A stretch of 64,000 nt of DNA, taken from Anastatus disparis. Lineage: Eukaryota > Arthropoda > Insecta > Hymenoptera > Eupelmidae. This document shows positions 54,500 to 64,000 of the stretch, piece after piece. Position numbers and translations under genes: made by a program. Below the pieces are notes generated by a model that worked only from the letters and a program-made list of their open reading frames with translations, did no database searches and was not told the DNA's origin. Location: the NCBI GenBank assembly GCA_017163975.1, contig JAFFSR010000218.1, forward strand, positions 1,798,001-1,862,000, given 5' to 3'. Every line of letters begins with the position of its first letter. Position 1 is the stretch's first letter.

Positions 54500-56970
54500 A
54501 GGGATCTATCTACAATAAGTGAATAAACACTTTTTTTTATACATTGTAATGCCAGCTGTTTGCCAGTGCCTTGGATGAACAAGAAAACATCTGGTCATTT
54601 ATTGTAGAACGAACTAGAGACCATGCGGTTAGAATCACGTGACAAATAGCGCGAAGCCGGATTACATCAAATATTAAAATGATTTTAAATAAATAAAAAA
54701 TTATATTTCTTACAACCTCTATTAAAAATTAAAATTATAAAAAAAAATATAAAATATGTTCTAATAAAACATATTTCAAAATAATGTATTTTCTCTATAC
54801 ACACAAAGTTTAAACATTAAGAATTTACAGACACATGTTAATAATATTAAATTCAAAGAAACATTAAAAAAACAGGAAATTAAATGTTTATACTACTATA
54901 TAAAATACTCCTTTATAATCAAGCAAAAAAATATATATTTATTATTTTTGGTATTTCATTATAAATTAGCGCTATTAAAAAAAAATATGAAATTTTATGT
55001 AACTTTACAAATGAAAAATGTAATGTAAACACATTTTTATATTTTCTCTATGAATTTTTTATTCAGAAAATTAAATAAATTAAAGTGGGTTTTGTTTTTT
55101 CAGGAAGAAAAGAAATAAACAATTATATTTTAAATAAAATTTAATTATGATCAAAATTGAAAGATGATTCAGATCTATTTATGTGCTTTTTATGTGAAAG
55201 GATAGCGTGCAAGAAAAATATTAATATTTTTAATACTTTTTAAGCAAAATAGAAAAATATTAAAAACTGAACAGCAAAAAAGTATTGCCATTTTTTTTTA
55301 TTGTTTGGAATAAAAATCTTATCATTAGTAATTATAGTTTCAAAAAGCAAACTTAATTTTTATGTGCATGAAATTCAATAAATAAATTCCACTCCCTCTA
55401 AAATCCAATAAATTTTAATTTAATAAATGCAAAAAAATAACAAAATTAGATTATAGTACATCAAAGATTGCTACAATAAACCATAAAAAGCATTAAACAA
55501 TAAAAATAAAGCAATCTTAAATGTAATATTTTGTTCTTAATGTGTTCATAAAAGATATCGTTTAGTTTTTTTTTTTTGCATCATTTCATTAAATTACTAA
55601 GATTTTCGAATCGTAGTCATTTTGTTAGCCAAAGAACATATGTCACAAAAAAATGTTTAGAGATTGAAATCAATATAAATGAAAATCAATCTATTTTAAA
55701 TATATTACATATACATACAATATTTTGATAATATCACACATTCGTTTCGATTCACACAATTTTAATGTTACAATAAAAATTTAGAATAATGTAAATATAT
55801 ATAACATATAATAGTAGAAATTATGATCTAATTATAAGTACATATTTTGCACCTGTAGTATGTTTGTTTACAGTGCAATTAATTATAAAATATAATAAGA
55901 AAAGCGACATGAAATATATATATATAATTATTAATTACAAAATTTACATAAAGCAATTTAACAAAATAGCTTAATAAGAGAGATGTGCAGTACTGATATT
56001 ATATAATACTTTAATTTTGATTTCAAAATACCGTCAAAATACTATTTTATTGTGAATCTTAATTCATTCCAATATTATCATCAATTTAAAAATTGATTTC
56101 AATACTTTAAAATATTTTTTAAAACATATAAGAAAATAAGATGTACTAAAAATTTGAATTATATTTTAAGTACTCTAATGTAGTCTTCAGAAATTTGAAA
56201 AAAATATTTAATTATTTATTTCTGTACATGAGTTGTCTTTATTTTTTTGTTGTTCAATAATATTGTTTACAGATTTCTTCTGTAATTTTCTTTTCTCATA
56301 TGTAAAAGGATAATATTATTAAACCTAAGTATCTATATATACTGTTTTGCTTAAAAAGTAAAAAAATGCTTTAAAAAATCTTGAGTTTCTGATGTTTTAT
56401 GCTTAGATTACAAATATATTATGCTACAAATTCAATGATTCCATGAAAAGCACTTTATAAATTTAATTTGACTGCAAATCTCTCTAGTCTTTTAGCAAGT
56501 AATTTAACTTTACATTTAAAAATTTTTTTTTCTCCAATTGTATAGGCATTTTCATTGGCTAGGATATATCAACGTTAATTAATTTATGAAACAACTAGTT
56601 TCAACGCTAGTCATTATTGCAAGTAATCATTAAAAAAATGGCTTGTTCAAAAAATAGTATGTCATATAGACGTACTTAACTAGAATCTAATAATTTAAAT
56701 CTTTTTTCAGCTTTTCTCTTTTAAGTTCTTAGTAAAGTTTTTAATTTTCACTAAGCATTATAACACTGTTAATAAAGCAAAACCTAGTCTTATTCCCATT
56801 TTTCTTCTTCCGCAAAAGAAAAGCATGTTTCTTCTTATTTGCCAATGATTTTTCCAAAGCAACTTATTTTCGATTCTGGTTGAGTCCTTAATTTATATCA
56901 CTTCTTTGTACACCGTATTCAATAACGTGGGGTACCCTCTGACATATAACTGACTAGAGTTCTTTCCTTT
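54500..56970. other. Region between the SLD5 promoter and the TMEM18 stop codon
   Basis: A less AT-rich stretch to about 54665 (with TCACGTGA at about 54640) may belong to the SLD5 promoter. The rest is very AT-rich and probably includes the TMEM18 3' UTR. No gene recognised. Confidence 0.4.
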
Positions 56971-59094
56971 TTAATCATTTTTCTTCTCAATGTGATTTAA
57001 AGTGTCATTGGTTTCGGTCGATGCATCTATACTGTTTGTTGTCAGTCTATTTTTTGCTTGCTGACGCAATTGCGCTCTTTTTAGGCTTGTCATTAATTGA
57101 CTTGATTGGTACAGCCAGCTCGCCTATAATAAAAATTACTTTCACTATTACATTATTTATCTCACATCCTTATCTATAAAATTATAGTCGTGATAAAGAA
57201 AAACAATCACTTTAGTTTTACATTTTGCTTTATATTTCTAAGAAATTAATAACTATTTTTATCTTATACAAATTCTTGTTAACTGAACAAAGATAAATTT
57301 TTATTATATTTTATAAATAATTTTAAAATGTTTCAATCAAAACTTGAATTTTTTTTAAATTGATTTGTTTTGTTTCAAAAGTTAAATAAAATTTTCTCCT
57401 GGATTTTTATAAATTTTATACTTGCATACTTAATTTTTGAATAATTATATAATTTTTATCTATTAATGTTGCTTGAAATAAATCAATTTAACTTACCACC
57501 ATTATCATACAATTCATTAAAATTGGAACAGAAAAAACAATTGATATAAACAATCCTTTAGAGTCAAAGTATTGTTGCCTGGAGAAGACCCTAAAATAAT
57601 TTTATCATCAGTATAAAAGATATTCAAAAGATTAAAACAAAGTATAATCCACTTTGGTTAATGTTTTATTTTTAACTTACATCCAGTTTGTGGCAGCCAC
57701 TTCGTTGATACTCTCGGAGAAATAAACCAATAATACTACAAATTAAGAAATAAAATTAAAGAATATTGATTTATCAATATCTATTTACAGCATGATACAC
57801 ATATATATGTATATGTAAAGTTTACTTACAAAGAACAAGGAATAACAATATCTGGAAATTTGCATGATTCCTTGTCATTAATGCTGTCATTGTGACAGCA
57901 ACGTGAAATGTTATCAGTATTGCTAGCCATGGATCCCTCCAATCAATCTGAAAAATGTTGAACATTTTTTTAAAATTATACCTAATTAATGGTTAGTATT
58001 ATGGTTGTGTCATATGGCAAAAACATGAATATTTATTGTGAATTTGCCAATAATATTTTAAACTGTATTGAATTGTTTGTTTTGATTATCATCATCTTTA
58101 AATAATTGAAAAAATTAATTTAATAAATTTTTAATTCACTGCAAAATTAAATAAACTTATTTTATTGATTAACATTTAAATTTTATATAAACATCAAAAA
58201 TATGATATTTATATTTAATAAGTACTTTATTATATGTTTATTGTTTAATCTAAATCATATTTATAAAAGTAGTTAGTAAAGGAAAATTTTATTCATAATT
58301 CTTTTAGCATTTGACAACTAACACATAAAAATGACTTTTTAAATTGTATAATTGCAAATCGAATTAGATAAGATTAATTACACGTGTATTACAGTAACTA
58401 AAAAATTATATGAAAAAAAGTTGGTCTAACAAAAAACATATTGTACAAGGTAATATTTCAGTACATAACATAAATCAATCAATCCATTACTTTTATGTAA
58501 AGTGAACATTTTCTAAGGTTTCTTTAAACTACAAATTGTATTATCACTATCTAGTCTGTATATGTATACGATGCGTACACAAAATGTATAGTCATCAGAC
58601 ATAACTCAATAATGATACTATAATAAATTTTTTTGCTTATCATCACAATAGTCATAATACAAGATACCAATTAACAATCTTGAAATTAAATCTTTTTACT
58701 ATGAAAACAAGGAAAATTTTTTAAGTCATTAAAATATTAAGCGTATTAAATTACAACGTTCAAGTAAAAATAATAAACAAAAATAAAATATAGAACACCA
58801 TGAAAAACCTACGTAATAATTCTATTTATATAAAAATACTTTCATTTTCAGTACAAGCATAATAAACGATTACCGAGATGAGGATGAAGTCCTTAACCTA
58901 AAAAAAAAGAGCTTGTCTGCGGTACTCTTCGTATTTTTTATTCAAGGTCTTAATTAACATTCTCAAAAAAAAGGCACATGTCACTATAATAATTTTAAAA
59001 AAGTATACAGGAAAAAAAAACTTACACTTTGTAAAAATGGCCAAACGCCATCAATCGTATTGGTAGCTATAACCTGCGGGTCTGCCGACATCAT
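56971..59094 (-). CDS. TMEM18: TMEM18 (transmembrane protein 18)
   Basis: Small membrane protein of the inner nuclear envelope; in mammals it is linked to chromatin tethering and body-weight traits. Minus-strand exons 59094-59026, 57947-57830, 57735-57681, 57590-57497 and 57123-56971 join in phases 0, 1, 2 and 0 to give 162 aa. Family signatures: [10 protein letters not shown], then [31 protein letters not shown] and [10 protein letters not shown], with three to four hydrophobic helices and a basic-rich C-terminus ([13 protein letters not shown]). The start was set at the paired ATGs (59094 or 59091, giving MSADPQ), which matches the family's short N-terminus. An in-frame ATG at 59208 would add 38 basic and hydrophobic residues not expected for this family. 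Confidence 0.92.
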
Positions 59095-60060
59095 AAATCG
59101 CACGTTAAACCCGCGATAAATATACGAAAACAAAAAAAAAGGGGTAAACGAAAGCAAAATAATTATCTTTCTTCTTTTGCTTCTGCTGATGCAGTTAAAC
59201 TGCCGCAACTGTATATGTAACTAAAAACTTTAAAAAAAAAAGAAACTATAGATACACAAGGAACAACACACTTGTATGATGTTACTCCTATATATACGTA
59301 TTAAAATGCTTTGATGAATCCAACGCGAAAAAATATAGCCTTTTTTTTATTTTTCGTCGTCCGTCTCGCTCGTCTGCGGCTTTTAACTAAAGGAGAAAAG
59401 AAATAAATTTTTTTACACTGAACAAATCATAACGAAACTAACCCTTCCCGAATCATCGCACCATCTTTTTTATTTATATTATTTTTTTCTCTCAATCGTT
59501 TTGGTTTGTTTTCATCGTACAAACACGCGCATTGTTTCAACTTTATTATATATTTTAACCACACTCACGCATTAAACATTTGCATATAATATGCACACTT
59601 AATTTCAAACGTTCGTATGTATTGTGCACACCACCACTACGTTATTGTCGCTCGTCGCTGTCGGTTCTCTTCGGTACGTCGTCGTCGTTCTTGTTCACGT
59701 GGGTGTCGCTAAAGCACTGCTATTATAATGTCAGACAAGGATAAAACGTTATTAAAACAACGTCTGTTTTGTATCGTGCACACATGTATATGCAACAACG
59801 TATACATGCAATATCACTGCGAGCAGCGAGCTTACGTGGTCGACGTAGTTTCTAAAGTAAATGTGTGTTATATATAATGAATGACGGCATGCTACTACAT
59901 GGACTATAGCGTAAAGTTTCGGCTTTTGCGATCGAACGTGTTGTATTAGCAGAAAAGTGGGGATAAAGCTGCTCGCGAGTTTTATTATGATTTGTTGAAG
60001 AGCGAGAGAGATGGACGCAGGTCGAAGCGGTTGGCTGGTTTTTTAAATGTATTTTCGGAG
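59095..60060 (-). promoter_or_regulatory. CpG-rich upstream region of TMEM18
   Basis: The stretch to about 60030 is richer in CG dinucleotides than anything nearby (for example TCGTCGTCGTTC at about 59679-59690, and GTCCGTCTCGCTCGTCTGCGG near 59360). This is the usual look of a constitutive promoter and leader. It could also drive a divergent transcript to the right, but no coding exon was found there. Confidence 0.4.
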
Positions 60061-63000
60061 TGTTTGTTCTTTTTTTATTTGTTAGAAATAGAAATTTATG
60101 CTTATAATAAAAATTCTACGCTTAAGATGTTCTTTATTTAGAACTTAAAATGTTTTCTTAAAAATAATTAGTAAACTGCTGATATTGCAAGGAATGAAAA
60201 TTGAATGACTTGCGGTTGAATGTTTACATCGGATGTTTAATTTCCAAAATTTTTGAGTTTCGAAATAGACTATACGATTCTAGAACTTTCCTCAGAATTG
60301 TATTAACCGCAAAGTTTCATTATTTCCTTTATATCCAAAAATCATTATTTTACCATGAATTTGCTTTTTTCCTCAATTATACGTACTGATATTTTAATTA
60401 TTTTAATACAACGTTAAATGTAAATAAATAATTGACATGTTTATCTAATCGTTGCAGATACTTTTTCGAGTTCAGAAACCAAAGCATCTATTGATCTACT
60501 ATATAATTAATATAAAATTGCTTACATTATAAAAACATGTACTTTGAGGAGTTTAATTAGACTATGATAAAGGAGTCTCTATAACCAAACTTCTGGATTT
60601 TATTGATCGCCGCGTACACATTTTTTATAACAAATCAAAAATATAAATTTTTAATGGGTACTTGATTATGTATGTTAAAAATGATTAATAAATTTGGATC
60701 GGATATTAAAATGTTTCGTGAAATTTCATATTTATATTTTTATTGCAATTAAAATTTTAGCCGCATGTTATCATATATTTGGCCTTGAAAAGTTGCGTCT
60801 TGAAAATTTATTAGAGAACGCCGGCTATTTTTAGAGCGCATTAAATTTTTCTTTAATTAATATTTACCATATTCCACTCATAGCTTTTTTTCAAGTTTGA
60901 TGATAATATGAATTAATCGTTTGGAGGATGATGCATGCAGTTTTTTGTTTTTTTGTATAAAGCATAAAAAACAGAAAATTTTTTCCTTTCACAATATTTG
61001 TGGTTTTCGTATTTAGTGAAATTAAAAATATTAACGAAGAATTTGTTTCAAACAAAGTTAATAACGACACTTTCCGTTATAAATTTTAAAATAAGGGAAA
61101 ATTTTGAAGTATTATAATTTAATTATAGCATGTCAAAAAAGTATTTAAAAGCAAATCAATGATTATACGTTACTTCGTATACAATTTTCCCTATTTATGA
61201 AATAAACACCATTTTACAAGTTGAGAAACGTTTGATTAATAAATATCTTTACGTTGCTTCTTGCAAAAACTGTTGCTTTGACATATTAAATTTATTCACA
61301 ATTTAAAAAAAAATTTCGTAGAATTTTCCTGATTACTCATTCAGCTCATTTGCATATTTAAGCAAAGTCGAGATGCAGACGGAGCGACTTCTTATGCGAT
61401 AGAAAATTTGAAGAAAAAAAATAGATTTTTTTATGTATGTTTAAAAGTAATTTTTATCAAACGATGATTTGCTACCGAATACATTCATGTGAGAATTTTA
61501 GAATTTCAAATATTATTTACAAAAATTGATAAACTACTGATATTGTAACACAAGATATTTTAATAATATAAATATATTGGTCAGATGTTTATTTCGAACG
61601 TTTACTGTTCAAAATTTTTGTGATTCATAATAAAGTATGATTCTATGCAAGTTTCCTTATAATCTAACGAAATTTCATCATTTCTTTTTTATTCAAAAAT
61701 AATTTTTTTATCATGAACATATTTTTTGTTTTGATACTTAATTCATATTTTTAAATTATATTTTAGTTATTTTAGAATAAAAATCTCTGAAAATTAAAGA
61801 ATATGTTCTGTTTGGTACTCGGAGCGTATAAAAAATTTTTATAGGTCAAGTTCAGAGTGATCAAAAGTTATGCAAATCATAATTTTTAGTTATTTTTTAT
61901 TATATGAATATTTTAATTGATTTGGTGACACTTTCTGTCACAAATAACACGTAGAATATCCCTGAATTTATTTTGATACAAAATTACAATATGCAAATTT
62001 TTCAACTTGGCTGATTGGTGAAAAAATACGAGTTGATAACTCAAAAAATATACCAAGCTTGAATTTACTTTCTACAGTTAATTTTAGCAAACAATTTAGT
62101 TAAATTGAATTTTGACCATTGTGGATAGTTAATATTATTTTATCCTTAAATATACTTATAATTTTCGAAAGAATAAGACTTTTAACTTTTGATATTTTTT
62201 AAAATTAAATTTTACTTTTTTTACTTTGATGTATATGATCAAACAAATAATCGAATAAAGTTTGTTTTACATTTTAAAGTTCAATACACTTTCTTAACAC
62301 TTCTGCCGGTTATCCCAAGGCCCGCCTGATATCTTTTTACTTTTTTCATTTATATAAAAAGTTAATCTTTTGACCTATATTAAGCATAGTATATTTGGTT
62401 GCCTACGTATACGGCGCGTAATGTATAAAAATTTAGAATTATGCAGCCGGTGGTTTGTAAAAATTTAATTAAAAAAATTTTATAACTTTGACAACCATTT
62501 TAATAAAACTTGTCCCAAAATTACTGTCAAGCGACAAGAAACCAGTGCACTCAATATTTTAAAACGTACAGTAATAGAACTCGATATTTTTATTCGCTAA
62601 CTTTCAGTCTTATTATTTACACTTAATAATTAATGTTTATAGAAGCTTATAGTAGCGTCACAATCTTAGTAAATAACGAACAGGATACAGTTTATTTGTA
62701 ACAGTCCATTAATCCTATTATCTTTTACACCGCAAAAGTAAGATTATTAATGTAAAAAATTTTTAAACTAATATCTGCTTAATTTGCAATACTAAAAATA
62801 TCTATAAAAAAATTTCTAAGGTTAATGAAAAGTTATAAAAAGCATATAAAAACCGTCAATTATACTTGGTGTGTCACTTTAAAATATTGTACCTCGTTGC
62901 GTTCTTCGATCGTATAATTATTAAAATATTTATATGAAATACCGAAAGTATGCTCTAATATTTATATAAATATTTTTTTCAATTAAAATATCGAATTTTT

Positions 63001-64000
63001 TGGAGAATTTCTTCTGTCTGGATTTATTAATTACGTGTGATTCGCAAATTCGCATAAAATAAAGAAAAATTCAAAATTTTTTTAAAAATAGAAACTTTTT
63101 GGATTGTAATGAATGTTACGAATTTTATTTTATTATTGAGCGACTAATATAATATTAAATTATAAAAAAGGCGAGAAAGCGTCCGCGACGTGGATCGAAC
63201 CCCGGGACTCTTGCACGACAGACAAGCGCTCAAACGTTGAGCCATTCCCACCGATGCATTTTCATTTCTTTGGTCGCTTCATATTCTATAAACTGCATAC
63301 TTGCATTTTTTCTATATTCGCTACTATACGGCACTCGTAACAATGAACATGTCTATTTTCAATTGCTGGATGTAATTTAAATCTTTAAGTAAATCATTAA
63401 TTAGTTCAAACAATTTATAGAAGCATTGAATACATAGTATCTTAACTATCTTAACGTTTGATTAATCGATGCTACATATGAATATATAAACATCGTAATA
63501 ACATCAAAACTTATGCCACCTAGATTGATGAAATTTCCTTAAATCGATTAACATATATTTTAAAGTTAACCGATGTTAAGCATAGTATATTTGATTGTCT
63601 ATGTAAAGGTGCATCATTTATAGAAATTAAGAATTATGAAGCTAGTATTTATATGAAATTTAGAATTATGAAGCTGGTATTTTGTAAAAATGTAGAATGA
63701 ATTGAAAAATTTTATAAATTTAACAACTTTAAATAAAATTTGTCCAGAAACAATGTTTACGAAGAAGAAACGGGTGGAACTCAAATCCCACCTAAGCGGT
63801 ACTCCCGAATTAATTGAGGAATCTCGAGAATTCGTATTAAATCTCTCGAATAAACAATAAGCACATAATAAAATTTGACTCTGAACACAGTGTGCCAGTA
63901 GCAATAGTAATAGCACCAGTAAGCTTTCGAAATCATTGGAAAATTATTAGTCGAGAAGCCAGTGATAAAAAAATCGAAGAAATAATGTTTCATGAACTCC
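60061..64000. other. Gene-poor right end with diverged repeated non-coding segments
   Basis: No gene recognised. Two diverged repeat pairs are visible. About 60177-60405 resembles about 61530-61735 (shared ATGTTT..CAAAATTTTTG.GTTTC-like order and TTTCATTATTTCC). About 62365-62545 resembles about 63570-63765 (shared AAGCATAGTATATTTG, TTAGAATTATG). A tRNA-like sequence lies at about 63178-63255. Confidence 0.45.
63178..63255 (-). repeat. tRNA-Asp-like sequence, probably a pseudogene or SINE head
   Basis: On the minus strand: box A-like GAATGGCTCAACG, anticodon arm CTTGT-CTGTCGT-GCAAG with anticodon GTC, and box B-like GGGTTCGATCCA. The anticodon stem pairs, but the T stem and acceptor stem do not, so a working tRNA is unlikely. 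It differs from the other SINE family in the window. Confidence 0.5.

Overview
The window looks like nuclear DNA of an insect, most likely a hymenopteran and perhaps a parasitoid wasp. It is strongly AT-rich and its genes have several exons with mostly short GT-AG introns. It carries an insect-type odorant receptor, MRP4-like ABCC transporters of the kind annotated in Hymenoptera as lethal(2)03659, and many small SINE and MITE repeats. The order-level call is inference, since no marker sequence could be compared. No bacterial, viral or CRISPR signal was seen.

Layout: an odorant receptor (+, 461-2149). A repeat-rich gap with a SINE split by a 664-bp foldback element. A complete ABCC4-like transporter in 18 exons (+, 6995-26181). 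A lodestar/TTF2-type SNF2 ATPase in 11 exons (+, 30463-34884). A small secreted six-cysteine peptide gene (-, 35942-36397). A second ABCC4-like transporter in 15 exons (+, 40032-52228), whose intron 7 contains a separate gene for a YWTD-propeller/EGF membrane protein (+, 44974-47856). The GINS subunit SLD5/GINS4 (-, 53366-54204), convergent with the second transporter. TMEM18 (-, 56971-59094). Then about 4 kb without a recognisable gene to the right edge.

The two transporters are clearly duplicates: eight exons have exactly the same length and shared introns have the same phase. They have diverged in instructive ways. Copy 1 carries about 213 extra codons in exon 12, a Thr/Ser-rich mucin-like stretch with many N-glycosylation sequons between TM7 and TM8. 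Copy 2 lacks it, has lost introns in its 3' half, and has substitutions at two catalytic positions of NBD1 (Walker B second acidic residue D to N, H-loop H to Q). Copy 2 also has a 4.7-kb intron hosting another gene where copy 1 has 84 bp.

All gene models were assembled by hand from reading frames and GT/AG sites. Phases close exactly in every model, but no transcript evidence was available. Repeat boundaries given with 'about' are approximate.
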